In this document: positions 38,403 to 47,511 of the stretch, piece after piece
Layout: each line of letters starts with the position of its first letter
How positions within the stretch are numbered: position 1 is the stretch's first letter
Source of the DNA: an uncultured Helicobacteraceae bacterium
GTDB lineage: Bacteria; Campylobacterota; Campylobacteria; Campylobacterales; Helicobacteraceae
Direction of reading: 5' to 3'
Assembly: GCA_947588965.1 (NCBI GenBank)
Contig: CANQAN010000001.1
Span: 217,408 to 281,407, forward strand
Length of the DNA stretch: 64,000 bases
The notes under the pieces: model-generated
What the model saw: the letters and a program-made list of their open reading frames with translations, nothing else
Databases searched by the model: none
What the model was told of the DNA's origin: nothing
Program-made: the position numbers and the translations under genes

Positions 38403-38765
38403 TCATAAGTCTCTTTTCACTAGCGCAACAACAGCAATCGCAAATCCACAATCATGCGAGATTGACAGGCTCAAGGATTCCACGCAAAAATACTCCAACT
38501 TCTCTTGCGTGAGTGTTAGGAACGGCGCACCCTTTTGTGTTTTTGAAATCAAAATATCGCTAAAGCCAAGCTCCTGCCCAATCCCGCAGCCAAGAGCCTT
38601 AGAACAAGCCTCCTTAGCCGCCCAGAATCCCGCGATACTCTGCGCACTTCTTGCTAATGCTATTTCCGTAGCACTTAAGAATCTCTGCAATCCCTTTTGC
38701 CCGAACTTCTGACAAAAGGATTCTATGCGACCTATGCTAACGACATCCACTCCTACGCAAACCAT
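38403..38765 (-). CDS. acpS: Holo-[acyl-carrier-protein] synthase
   Basis: Transfers 4'-phosphopantetheine to ACP. The protein has 120 residues, with VGVDVVSIGRIE at the N-terminus (catalytic Asp) and FWAAKEACSKALG, the second metal/CoA motif. SISHDCGFAIA near the end is typical. It starts 3 bases after fliL. Confidence 0.95.
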   Translation of the reverse strand: MVCVGVDVVSIGRIESFCQKFGQKGLQRFLSATEIALARSAQSIAGFWAAKEACSKALGCGIGQELGFSDILISKTQKGAPFLTLTQEKLEYFCVESLSLSISHDCGFAIAVVALVKRDL

Positions 38766-38768
38766 ACA

Positions 38769-39314
38769 TCATTGCACGACAAATTCTGTAAAAAATACAT
38801 TCACAACCCTGCCATCAACGAGAAACTCATTGAGACGTTCCATGAGCTCTTCTTTGAGTTTTTGCTTGCCCTTAGCCGTTTGCACTTCTTCAAATGTCTT
38901 TGAACTCAAAATCGTAATAATCGTATCGCGCAAAACATCGCGCTTAGTGTCCAGCTCGGTCTGCATATTTTGAATGCTTAGCTCTAAGCCCACAGAGGTT
39001 TTTAAATACCTCTTGCCCCCTCCCGAAGAGAGCAGATTGACGATAAACTGATCCAGAGGATAAATGGGTCCGATGTTTAAGAGACTGCTGTTGGGATTTG
39101 CCGCACTCCCTCTGCTTGTCGCACTCTGTTGCTGTGCTTGAGGGACAGCTGCATCGCCTTGCATTTCCTCATCTCCACCGCTAAAAATCAAGACAGCCAC
39201 AACAATCAAAATAACTAACAACAGCACAACAACGCCGATTATAATAAACAAAAGCATTTTGTTTTGCTTTAAGCTATCAAGTTTAGAAGCCTTTTTGCCT
39301 TCTTCTTCAGCCAT
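38769..39314 (-). CDS. fliL: Flagellar basal-body-associated protein FliL
   Basis: A 181-residue protein from the ATG at 39314 (MAEEEGKKAS); GGAGAA lies 5 bases upstream, while the longer frame (39338) has none. One span (LLFIIIGVVVLLLVILIVVAVLIF, part) is followed by a Ser/Gln-rich linker, then the periplasmic FliL domain with FIVNLLSSGGGKRYLKTSVGLE (part). It supports stator function in the flagellar motor. It sits before acpS, as I recall for H. pylori. Confidence 0.92.
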   Translation of the reverse strand: MAEEEGKKASKLDSLKQNKMLLFIIIGVVVLLLVILIVVAVLIFSGGDEEMQGDAAVPQAQQQSATSRGSAANPNSSLLNIGPIYPLDQFIVNLLSSGGGKRYLKTSVGLELSIQNMQTELDTKRDVLRDTIITILSSKTFEEVQTAKGKQKLKEELMERLNEFLVDGRVVNVFFTEFVVQ

Positions 39315-39351
39315 AGATTCTCCTTTCTTAAATCTCAATGCGTATTATATA

Positions 39352-40416
39352 TTAATTTTTTAAATAACTTCCAAGCCATTTTAATTCTTTTGGATAGCGC
39401 TTGAATAATTCCGCGACATTTTCATCATCAATATGCCCATCAATGTCAATGAAAAAACAATAACTAAAATCCCTTCCTGCAATGGGTCGCGATTGAATGG
39501 AAGTCATATTGATGTTGAGTTCCTTGATGTCTGAAAGCAAATGATACAAAACACCGGGTTTATCGGTATTTTCAAGATTTGCGAATAAAGAAGTTTTGTC
39601 CTTTCCACAACGTGCATTTTTAAAATGGCTCAAAATCACAAAGCGCGTCTTATTTGCGGAATTGTCCTCAATATTTTCAAACAACACAGGCACATTATAG
39701 AGCTTAGCTGCGATGTGTGAGCAAATGGCCGCACTCTTTGGATTCTCCCTTGCAAGCTGCGCCGCACGTGCTGTGGAATCCACAGGTACCCTTTGGATAT
39801 GATCGAGGGAATGCTCACTTAAGAAACTCGCACACTGCCCAAAGGCAATGTCCTTAGAATAAATCATTTCAATTTCTTGAATACGCGGTGTGGTACTTGC
39901 GAAGCAATGATGTATGGGCATATAGACCTCTGCGACGATTTTCAAATCCGTGTCTTTTAAAACATCAAGCGTCTCGCCTACCGCGCCTTGCTGATTGTTT
40001 TCTATCGGCACGACGGCATAATTTGCGCGATGATTCTCCACGCTCTTAAGTGTGCGTGTGATTGTATTATGGGAAAAATACTCGCACATCGCGCCAAAGC
40101 GACTTTCGGCAACTTGATGTGTGTAGCTTCCAATCGGACCTAAATACGCCACACGCTCGGGCAACTCCAGATTCCGACTCACAGCAAAAATCTCCAGATA
40201 AATCGCCTCGATCGCAGACTTCTCTAGCAAGGGAGGGCGCTGTGCGCTCAAGCGCTCTAGTATCTCTCTCTCGCGCTCGGGACGATAAATGGGGGCGTTA
40301 TTTTGAGCCTTGAGCTTCCCCACACGCTTGACAATCTCCATTCTCTGCCCTAGAAGCTCTAAAATCTTGTCATCAATCTTGTCAATCTCACCTCTAAAAT
40401 GCTCTAAATTCATCAT
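39352..40416 (-). CDS. pheA: Bifunctional chorismate mutase/prephenate dehydratase
   Basis: A phenylalanine-pathway enzyme of 354 residues. The N-terminal AroQ-type chorismate mutase domain is residues 1-85 (IDKIDDKILELLGQRMEIV). The prephenate dehydratase domain follows, with YLGPIGSYTHQVAESRFG (part) and the catalytic TRFVILS (Thr-Arg-Phe). A C-terminal ACT domain contains the ESRP-like IQSRPIAGRDFSYCFFID (part) for feedback control. It was probably once adjacent to lysA; a phase-variable gene now lies between. Confidence 0.95.
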   Translation of the reverse strand: MMNLEHFRGEIDKIDDKILELLGQRMEIVKRVGKLKAQNNAPIYRPEREREILERLSAQRPPLLEKSAIEAIYLEIFAVSRNLELPERVAYLGPIGSYTHQVAESRFGAMCEYFSHNTITRTLKSVENHRANYAVVPIENNQQGAVGETLDVLKDTDLKIVAEVYMPIHHCFASTTPRIQEIEMIYSKDIAFGQCASFLSEHSLDHIQRVPVDSTARAAQLARENPKSAAICSHIAAKLYNVPVLFENIEDNSANKTRFVILSHFKNARCGKDKTSLFANLENTDKPGVLYHLLSDIKELNINMTSIQSRPIAGRDFSYCFFIDIDGHIDDENVAELFKRYPKELKWLGSYLKN

Positions 40417-40434
40417 TATTCCTTACTTAAGATT

Positions 40435-41508
40435 CTAACCTTTTTTGCACATTTTTTCAAATTCCAAATACGTCTCCCAACTTGCCACAATATCAGGACG
40501 CGTGGCTTTAATATGCGCTAATTCTAAGTCTAAAACATTCCATAAGCTCTCCCTTGCTGCTTTATTTTTACGCAAAAGCTCCAACACATCCCATTCGCTT
40601 AAACTTCTTTTCTCCTGTTCTCTTGTCGTCTCTTCTAAGAAATCCAAAAATTCCTGCAGATATTTACGCACAGCATTCCACAGCTTCTTATCAGAGTGCA
40701 ATCTCTCCCAATCTTGCTGCGCGATATAGAATCCCACATCATTTTGAAGTGTGCTTGAAAACTCTCCCATAATATCCACAAACCCCTTAATCACATTAGG
40801 ATTAATGATAAAAATCACTAGGCTACCCTGTCTTATTTGTGGATTTGCAGAGTGATTTTGCTTTGTCTTTGAATAGCAATTTTGCACATCTTCAATGTGA
40901 CAATGAAGTTGCAGAGGTGCTAAACTCCACAAAAACAGCAAGTTTCCTTTCATATTCTGTGCTTCAAAAATCTTGCGATTCTCCTCCTTTGGCGCATCAA
41001 AGCCAAAGATTTTAGAGAGTCTGCAGAATGTATCAAACGCCCTCTCTTTGCTGATTTCAGACATGTCCATATAGGTAAGATTCTGGGGTTTTAGGGCTTG
41101 GATTATGGAGTTATAGAAATACCCTTGAGCCTTCTTGGATTCAAAGTTATCTGGGAGTTTGAACTCCTTTTTCTCTAAAAATTTGCAAAAATAATGATAA
41201 TCAAAGGTGAGGTTGAAGACCCTTGTCATCTGCGGAATATCGGAAATGCATTCCCAATTTCGCACGATACCGTGCTTGACAATACCGATAGGATTGCGTA
41301 TCTGCATGAGTGTCGGAATCCCCTTTGGCAATAGAGCGAAGAATTTCTCTCGATCTTTTTCATTACCCATTCTCTCTACGCCATAGCTTTCGATACTTGC
41401 GACATTGAAGCTCTCTTTTTGATCTACAAATTGCTTAAAATGCGTCACATAATATTCCTTGGCAAACTTTGTCCCCTCTGTGTAACAGACATTAAGCGGA
41501 TGCTTCAT
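40435..41508 (-). CDS. C-terminal part of phase-variable DUF2972-like protein (currently out of frame)
   Basis: An open frame of 357 codons starting at an ATG (41508) that lies just after the G tract and has no clear ribosome-binding site. It is best read as the distal part of the gene that starts at 41882. Adding one G, or removing two, at 41513-41523 would join the two frames into a protein of about 480 residues, close in length to the intact paralogue at 43455. The segment FALLPKGIPTLMQIRNPIGIV (part) parallels KRVPLLCLVRDLILGI in the paralogue and recalls the 3'-phosphate-binding motif of sulfotransferase-like folds. Function unknown. Confidence 0.7.
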   Translation of the reverse strand: MKHPLNVCYTEGTKFAKEYYVTHFKQFVDQKESFNVASIESYGVERMGNEKDREKFFALLPKGIPTLMQIRNPIGIVKHGIVRNWECISDIPQMTRVFNLTFDYHYFCKFLEKKEFKLPDNFESKKAQGYFYNSIIQALKPQNLTYMDMSEISKERAFDTFCRLSKIFGFDAPKEENRKIFEAQNMKGNLLFLWSLAPLQLHCHIEDVQNCYSKTKQNHSANPQIRQGSLVIFIINPNVIKGFVDIMGEFSSTLQNDVGFYIAQQDWERLHSDKKLWNAVRKYLQEFLDFLEETTREQEKRSLSEWDVLELLRKNKAARESLWNVLDLELAHIKATRPDIVASWETYLEFEKMCKKG

Positions 41509-41882
41509 AAAGCCCCCCCCCCCGCAGAATCGGGTATGACAGAAGTGGCATGAGGACTACGTCGCCCCGTTCCCTCACAAGAGCGCAAGAAACGCAATGT
41601 TGCTCCCGTTCCTACTCCATGCGGACAAATGAATAGCATATCAAAAGGAGGCAGAGGGATGTTGAAATCCCATGCCACTTGCGGATCGGTTTGTTGATAG
41701 ATAATCTCTTTAGGATTCAGAAGCGGAGGATAGGGATGATTTGCGCATTGATCCTTAAACTCCTTAGAATTTAACCAGCGCAAAATCACCTCTTTGTGCT
41801 GCAAGATTAATTCTAAGCGATGCAGAGGGAATCCACTCCCTAGAATGTCTAAAATCCCTTTTGTCTGCTCTGCAAGATTCAT
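41505..41882 (-). CDS. N-terminal part of phase-variable DUF2972-like protein (OFF state)
   Basis: Starts MNLAEQTKG at 41882 after GGAG, and runs into the 11-G tract, after which it reads GAL and stops (125 codons). The first 79 residues, including YPPLLNPKEIIYQ and AWDFNIPLPP, are nearly identical to the paralogue at 43455 and resemble the N-terminal module I associate with DUF2972 proteins, an expanded and often phase-variable family in Campylobacter and Helicobacter. The ICPHGVGTGATLR loop resembles a phosphate-binding loop. As sequenced, only this short product would be made. Confidence 0.75.
   Translation of the reverse strand: MNLAEQTKGILDILGSGFPLHRLELILQHKEVILRWLNSKEFKDQCANHPYPPLLNPKEIIYQQTDPQVAWDFNIPLPPFDMLFICPHGVGTGATLRFLRSCEGTGRRSPHATSVIPDSAGGGAL
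41513..41523. repeat. Homopolymeric C11/G11 tract, out of frame
   Basis: Eleven C on the + strand within the DUF2972-like gene. With 11 the upstream frame ends within three codons; 12 or 9 would restore the full frame. This is a contingency-locus tract in its OFF state. Confidence 0.9.
41645..41882. repeat. 238-bp repeat shared with the paralogue, copy A
   Basis: Matches 44564-44801 over its whole length with only a few base differences. It encodes the first 79 residues of both DUF2972-like proteins; beyond it the two genes diverge sharply. The sharp boundary suggests gene conversion or module shuffling. Confidence 0.88.
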
Positions 41883-42049
41883 CGTTTCTCCTCATTAATC
41901 CGCTCTAAGAACCTTGATTTTGCTTTGGCTCTCTTTCAACCTTCTTTATTAAATTAAGCCCTCTTTGGTTTGCCTTTAACAACCTTTGTGCTCAAGCAAA
42001 ATACAGAATTATAGCATATTTCTAAATATTTCTAAGGGATTCTGCAGCT

Positions 42050-43318
42050 TCACTTGAGACATTCTAGCTCTCTAGCAACCAAATCTTCAAAGCTCTCTCT
42101 TGTCCGCGCTAAACGAGCTTTACCTTTAGAAATCACAACTTCTGCACAATTAGGACGTGAATTGTAATGACTGGACATGCTAAAGCCATAGGCTCCTGCA
42201 CTCATAACCGCTAGAATCTCTCCACTATTGAGTGGTGGCAATGCAATGTCCTTGCCTAAATAATCCCCGCTCTCACAAATAGGACCGACAACATCGACAT
42301 TCCTCAAAGATTCTGCATTTTTAAGAGCAAGAATCCTATGTCGCGCTCCATAGAGACTCGGGCGCAAGAGATCATTCATGGCCCCATCAACGATGACAAA
42401 ATGTTTGCCTTGATTTTCCTTTTGATACAGCACACTCACGAGGAACACACCGCTATTTCCGACGATAAATCTCCCCGCCTCGCAAATAATCGTCAAATCA
42501 AGTCCGCGCAACTCTCCTAAAATCGCCTGTGCATAATCATAGGGGCTGATAGTCTCTTCCTCATTATAGGAGATTCCAAGCCCTCCACCTATGTCAAAAA
42601 ATTTAATCTCCATTTTGAGTGCCAAAAGACTGTGCGTGAGCCGCGCAATCTTCTGTGCGGATTCCGCGATGGGCTGGAGTTTTGTCAATTGACTACCGAT
42701 GTGAAAATGAATCCCAATAGGCTCTAAAAAGCTTGATTTATGCGCATATAAATACATTTCTTTCGCACTCTCAATACTGACGCCAAATTTGTTTTCTTTC
42801 AAGCCTGTGGAGATATAGGGATGCGTCTGTGGGTCAATATCGGGATTGACACGTACAGAGATACGTGCCACAACCCCAAGCTCTTTTGCACATTTCTCCA
42901 CACACAGCATCTCCTCGCGACTCTCTAGATTGATAAACAAGATTCCACATCTCAACGCCTCTTTTATCTCAAACTCTTGCTTCCCCACCCCGCTGTAGAT
43001 GATTTTATACTTCGGAATCCCCGCTAAAATCGCGCGTTTAATCTCTCCAAGCGAAACACAATCTGCCCCGCTCTCTAGCTGCGCCAATCTCTGCACAACA
43101 CTCAAATTAGAATTCGCCTTAAGCGCATAACAAATCAATGCCTTACGCCCCGAAAACGCTTCTTTTAATGCCCTAAACTGCTGTTCTATGCGGTCTAAAT
43201 CATAGACATATACGGGTGTGCCAAACTCCCTTGCAATCTCCTGCAATAAGTCTCTCTTAAGATTCCCGCTTAACTCGGGAACATTTTTTATCACAGTGCT
43301 TTCTCTTGCTCTCTCCAT
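42050..43318 (-). CDS. lysA: Diaminopimelate decarboxylase
   Basis: The last step of lysine synthesis. The protein has 422 residues, a fold-III PLP enzyme. The PLP lysine is in ICYALKANSN (about residue 64), the glycine-rich phosphate loop in FDIGGGLGISY, and the active-site CESGDYLG near the C-terminus. The gap to the next gene (41883-42049) is AT-rich with no evident gene. Confidence 0.95.
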   Translation of the reverse strand: MERARESTVIKNVPELSGNLKRDLLQEIAREFGTPVYVYDLDRIEQQFRALKEAFSGRKALICYALKANSNLSVVQRLAQLESGADCVSLGEIKRAILAGIPKYKIIYSGVGKQEFEIKEALRCGILFINLESREEMLCVEKCAKELGVVARISVRVNPDIDPQTHPYISTGLKENKFGVSIESAKEMYLYAHKSSFLEPIGIHFHIGSQLTKLQPIAESAQKIARLTHSLLALKMEIKFFDIGGGLGISYNEEETISPYDYAQAILGELRGLDLTIICEAGRFIVGNSGVFLVSVLYQKENQGKHFVIVDGAMNDLLRPSLYGARHRILALKNAESLRNVDVVGPICESGDYLGKDIALPPLNSGEILAVMSAGAYGFSMSSHYNSRPNCAEVVISKGKARLARTRESFEDLVARELECLK

Positions 43319-43454
43319 TTTGCAACCTTAAGTCCTCCAAACTTCTAGTGCGCAATTGTAATCAAAACTGCCTTAAAAGAGACAAAACAAAACCACCACT
43401 CTAAGATTCTGCGCTCTCTTACAAAATCGATCTTTGTCCATCAAGAATGATTTA

Positions 43455-44801
43455 TCAAAACTTGATTTTTAGGAACTCTTGATAATAACTCCATGATTTC
43501 ACAATTTCAGGACAGTGCTTTTTGAGATGGGCAATTTCTTCGTTAAAGACCGCACTCATCGCATTGTATTGTTGTTTGTGAGTTTTGAAATACGCTAGAA
43601 TCTCCTCAGAACTGACAAGATTCTTAGCAATCTCATCTTCACGCTTTTTAAACTCGTCAAAATAGTCTTTTAAGAATTTTTGCACAGCTTTTTTGAGCTT
43701 GGGCTGTGCATTAAGAATCTCTGCATCTTGCTTGTTTGCGCTTATAACAATGCTTGGATTGTAGATTTCATGAGGCATGAGTTCTTTTGTGAGATTCACA
43801 TCTTGCTTGGAAAAACCCGCTTGTGTTGTAATCACAATATTTGCCCCCTCCCCCGCAGGAGTCTGCAGACTTGAGTAATCATTGCGTTTGCCTATGTCTG
43901 AACTGTGGGCAAACAACACGACAGGAAAGGCGGTAACAAGGGATGTGTTTTTGTTGATACGTTGTTTGAAAACTTCTTTGTCCTCTGCTTTTGGTGGGTG
44001 GAATCCAAACTTTTTAGCAAGTTGCGTAAAGGTCTCAAAGGCATTTTCTGCATTGATTTCTTGAGAGTCAATGTAATGTACCTGCGTGGGACTAAGAGCT
44101 TTAATTTTCTGGGGCAAACAAAATATTGTGCGATACAATCCACTGATACAATCCTCAATCACAGCCTCACAGTTTGGCTTTCCTCCCGAGCAATGATAGG
44201 CAACTTCAGGCATAATCTCCGCAACATCACAGGAGAGGTTGAATCTCTTCACAAGGGGCTTCTGCTCTATGGGACGCGTGTGATTAACCAAATGCCTAAT
44301 GCCCAAAATCAAATCGCGCACCAGACACAATAGTGGCACTCTTTTTGTCACAAGACTCCAAAATTTCTCGGTCTCTTGTCCTTTGAAATCCGTAACAATG
44401 AGAGCCTTGTAAGATGGACTTTGACAGAGTATTTTGTAGTTTTCAAGATAGGCTATAATGTGTCCATACCAACTCCCATGGCAACTCACATCACACAGGC
44501 TTAAAAACTTACTAAATGCGCTACCTCCTGCCCCCGCAGTGATACAAAAGGTAATCTCATAAGAAGGAGGCAGAGGGATGTTGAAATCCCATGCCACTTG
44601 CGGATCGGTTTGTTGATAGATAATCTCTTTAGGATTCAGAAGCGGAGGATAGGGATGATTTGTGTATTGAGCCTTAAACTCCTTAGAATTTAACCAGCGC
44701 AAAATCACCTCTTTGTGCTGCAAGATTAATTCTAAGCGATGCAGGGGGAATCCACTCCCTAGAATGTCTAAAATCCCTTTTGTCTGCTCTGCAAGATTCA
44801 T
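43455..44801 (-). CDS. DUF2972-like protein, intact paralogue
   Basis: A 448-residue protein starting MNLAEQTKG at 44801 (AAGGAGAA 5 bases upstream; the longer open frame has no such site). Residues 1-79 nearly equal those of the gene at 41882. After that comes ITFCITAGAGGSAFSKFL, a phosphate-loop-like segment, then VPLLCLVRDLILGIRHL and a charged helical C-terminus ending in KSWSYYQEFLKIKF. At the tract position this gene has only short, interrupted G runs, so it looks locked ON. A sulfotransferase-like or sugar-modifying role is a guess from the two motifs. It lies beside an integrase gene. Confidence 0.7.
   Translation of the reverse strand: MNLAEQTKGILDILGSGFPLHRLELILQHKEVILRWLNSKEFKAQYTNHPYPPLLNPKEIIYQQTDPQVAWDFNIPLPPSYEITFCITAGAGGSAFSKFLSLCDVSCHGSWYGHIIAYLENYKILCQSPSYKALIVTDFKGQETEKFWSLVTKRVPLLCLVRDLILGIRHLVNHTRPIEQKPLVKRFNLSCDVAEIMPEVAYHCSGGKPNCEAVIEDCISGLYRTIFCLPQKIKALSPTQVHYIDSQEINAENAFETFTQLAKKFGFHPPKAEDKEVFKQRINKNTSLVTAFPVVLFAHSSDIGKRNDYSSLQTPAGEGANIVITTQAGFSKQDVNLTKELMPHEIYNPSIVISANKQDAEILNAQPKLKKAVQKFLKDYFDEFKKREDEIAKNLVSSEEILAYFKTHKQQYNAMSAVFNEEIAHLKKHCPEIVKSWSYYQEFLKIKF
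44564..44801. repeat. 238-bp repeat shared with the paralogue, copy B
   Basis: Partner of 41645-41882, same orientation, about 2.9 kb apart with lysA between. Recombination between them would delete lysA, so exchange is more likely seen as gene conversion. Confidence 0.88.
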
Positions 44802-44895
44802 CATTTCTCCTTTGTTTTTGCCTTTAGTTTTGTATTCCTCTCTTGCCTTTAAGAATGGAATTCTATGCAAAAATTACTTTTTATTGCTTTAATCC

Positions 44896-46005
44896 CTAAA
44901 ATTCCCTTTGTGTCAGAAATTGCGCATGCTTTTCTTTGTCTGTGCGCTCATTTTTGGCATAGAAATTAAGTGTTATGGCTGCGTTTTTGTGTCCGAGCAT
45001 CTTGCTAATCCACAAAATGCTCTCGCCCTTGTCAATCATAAGTGTCGCAAAGCTGTGGCGCGTCGCATACAAAACACGTTTAGCAAAACCAAGCTCAAGC
45101 AAGACTTTGTGCCACAATTGCGAAAATTTCTTATAAGTCGTGTCAGCTTTTTCTAAAGAATCAATAAAAAAGAAGGCACCCTTTTTGAAATAAAATTGCT
45201 CTTTGAGTGCTTTTCTCACAGGGGGCAGAATATCAATCTTGCGCTTAGAATTTTCTGTCTTTGGCTCTTGTATGAATGTCCTCCCCTGCACTGTCGTTAC
45301 CGTGCCTTTTATCTCCAATTTATCCCTTTTGAAATCCACATTTTCCTTTTTAAGTGCCAGAATCTCCTTAACCCGTGCACCGGTAAAAAACGCAATGACA
45401 AGGTAATTATAAAAACTGCGCGGCGCACTCTCTTTAGTGTGGTGCAAGATCATTTTGATTTCATCAAAAGAAAAGGGGGTATTTTGCGTACTTTTTTGCT
45501 CTTTGAGTTTGAAAGCAAAAAGGGGATTGTATGTGATAAGCTGCATTTGTTGCGCGAGTTTAAAGACGCGCCCTAGAATGCTTCTTTTTGCCTTGAAGCT
45601 TGAGTTTTTACATCCCTTTTTGACTAAATATTCATAATAATTGGCAATGTTTTCGCGCTTGATTTGCGTGATGTCAAACATTCCAAAACAACGTTTGAGT
45701 TCGTTATACTGATATTTTAAGCTCAATTTTGTGGATTCTTTTGCATTTAAAAAGCTTTCAAGCTTGACTTGATTGAGAAGCTCTATGAAGCTCGTTTGTT
45801 TCACACTTTTTTCTTTAGGATTTTCCTTTGTAAGTTCCCTTGCATTTTTGCCTAAATTATGGCATTGCACGATATTGAGCAGATTTTCTCGCAAATATTT
45901 ATAATTTTCTGCACTCTCCTTAAGACCGCTACTGAAGCGATATCGTTTGCCATTTATCGTTGCATCTATGTGCAAGATTCCATTTTTTGCTACGACCCTT
46001 GCCAT
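44896..46005 (-). CDS. Tyrosine recombinase / phage-type integrase
   Basis: A 369-residue site-specific recombinase from ATG 46005, which follows AAGGAG by 8 bases; 13 further codons upstream are open. Catalytic residues visible: Arg in FTGARVKEILAL, the His-rich box ATRHSFATLMI, His in LGHKNAAITL and the nucleophile Tyr in LNFYAK. The N-terminal core-binding SAM-like domain covers about residues 60-160. It is not the chromosome-resolving XerH by sequence feel, and no tRNA, att repeat or excisionase is seen next to it. It may have brought in the neighbouring DUF2972-like gene. Confidence 0.85.
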   Translation of the reverse strand: MARVVAKNGILHIDATINGKRYRFSSGLKESAENYKYLRENLLNIVQCHNLGKNARELTKENPKEKSVKQTSFIELLNQVKLESFLNAKESTKLSLKYQYNELKRCFGMFDITQIKRENIANYYEYLVKKGCKNSSFKAKRSILGRVFKLAQQMQLITYNPLFAFKLKEQKSTQNTPFSFDEIKMILHHTKESAPRSFYNYLVIAFFTGARVKEILALKKENVDFKRDKLEIKGTVTTVQGRTFIQEPKTENSKRKIDILPPVRKALKEQFYFKKGAFFFIDSLEKADTTYKKFSQLWHKVLLELGFAKRVLYATRHSFATLMIDKGESILWISKMLGHKNAAITLNFYAKNERTDKEKHAQFLTQREF

Positions 46006-46073
46006 CTGAATCTCCTTAAGATTTGATTCTTGCATTCCTAGCAATTCTTATTCCTCTTGCAACATCTTTCAAA

Positions 46074-47375
46074 TCATTTCAAAATCCGCACAACCTCCTC
46101 TAAAGACAGCCCATTGCTCTGCTCTCCACTCTCCATATTTTTTAGCGCACAGCTTTGATTCCTCTCTTCTTCCTCTCCCACAACGATGGTGTATTGATAG
46201 CCTTTTTGATTTGCGTATTGAAAGGACTTTTTAGCCCTTGTGATTTCGGGATACACTTCAATCCTCAACCCACAATCCCGCAATTTCTGCGCTACCGTGT
46301 ATCCATACGCTAAGGAATGCAACGGAATCAACAAGGCATCGGCAACATGATTTTGGATTTGTACCAACCCCAATTCCTCAAGTCCGCTTAAAAGCCTATC
46401 AAGCCCGATACTCGCGCCAACACCACTCATAGAATCCTTTGAAAAATTTTGCGTAAGATTATCATAACGTCCTCCTGAACACACAGAGCCAAGTGTTGGA
46501 AGTCCATCAAGCGTCGTCTCATAAATAATTCCCGTGTAGTAGCCAAGCCCACGCGCGATTGAGAGATTGATTCTAAAACATTTCTTTGAAAGCAGCTTGT
46601 CTAAGAGCGCACAGAGTTCTTCAAGCTCTGAAATTCCGCTTTCAAGCGTCTTGTTGTAGCTTTTATAGGGTTGCAGAGTTTGCAAAAATTCTAACGCACT
46701 CCCTTGTTGTTGATTTGCAATGAAATTGAGGATCATTTTAATGGAATCCTCTTTAAGCGGAGTTTGTACTTTAAGTTCCTCAAAGACATTTTCGCGCCCG
46801 ACTTTGTCAATCTTATCAATGATTCTTAAAACCTCAACCGTATGTTCTTTTGTGCCGAGAGATTCCATAAGTCCATCAAAAATTTTGCGGTGATTTATGT
46901 GAATGGTAAAATCTTGGATTCCTAAATCAAAGAGCGTCTGATAAATCACCTGAATGATTTCCACATCACTCCCAATGCTTTGCGTACCGATAAAGTCAAA
47001 ATCGCATTGTGTGAATTCCCTGTAACGTCCCTTTTGCGCTCGCTCTCCACGAAACACATTCCCAATGCAATAGCGTTTAAAGGGCATTCCGATTTCATTT
47101 CTATACTGCGCACAAAAGCGCGCTAAGGGAACGGTCAAATCAAAGCGTAATGCAACCTCTCGCTGCCCATGATCTAGGAAGTGATACATTTCTTTTTGAA
47201 TCTCATCGCTGCCCTGCTTTTTGAGAATCTCTAAATATTCCAAATGGGGAGTTTCAATGGGCAAGAATCCGAATTTTTCAAAGGATTCTACGATACTTCT
47301 TAGCATTTTTGATTTTGCGAAGGCTTCTTTAGGAAGTCTGTCTCTGAAGCCACTCAATGTTCGGGGTGTTACCAT
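46074..47375 (-). CDS. hisS: Histidine--tRNA ligase
   Basis: A class II synthetase of 433 residues from ATG 47375 (MVTPRTLSGFRDRLP). Motif 2 is FRGERAQKGRYREFTQCDFD (part), the histidine-A loops are ARGLGYYTGIIYE and GGRYDNL, and motif 3 is GASIGLDRL. The C-terminal anticodon domain follows. The longer frame upstream lacks a ribosome-binding site. Divergent from rpmE. Confidence 0.95.
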   Translation of the reverse strand: MVTPRTLSGFRDRLPKEAFAKSKMLRSIVESFEKFGFLPIETPHLEYLEILKKQGSDEIQKEMYHFLDHGQREVALRFDLTVPLARFCAQYRNEIGMPFKRYCIGNVFRGERAQKGRYREFTQCDFDFIGTQSIGSDVEIIQVIYQTLFDLGIQDFTIHINHRKIFDGLMESLGTKEHTVEVLRIIDKIDKVGRENVFEELKVQTPLKEDSIKMILNFIANQQQGSALEFLQTLQPYKSYNKTLESGISELEELCALLDKLLSKKCFRINLSIARGLGYYTGIIYETTLDGLPTLGSVCSGGRYDNLTQNFSKDSMSGVGASIGLDRLLSGLEELGLVQIQNHVADALLIPLHSLAYGYTVAQKLRDCGLRIEVYPEITRAKKSFQYANQKGYQYTIVVGEEEERNQSCALKNMESGEQSNGLSLEEVVRILK

Positions 47376-47467
47376 AAATGCTTCCTTTTTTGCTCTATGA
47401 AGCAGAAATCTTAACAAAATTATGCTAAAACTTTTTAGATTTTATGCCAATTTTAGTATTTTTAGGT

Positions 47468-47473
47468 TAGAAT
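47468..47473 (+). promoter_or_regulatory. Candidate -10 box for rpmE operon
   Basis: TAGAAT about 38 bases before the rpmE ATG in the hisS/rpmE gap. It is AT-rich upstream with no distinct -35. Confidence 0.35.
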
Positions 47474-47511
47474 CGCGCTTCTTATTGATTTTGATTTAAA
47501 AGGCTCAAAAC

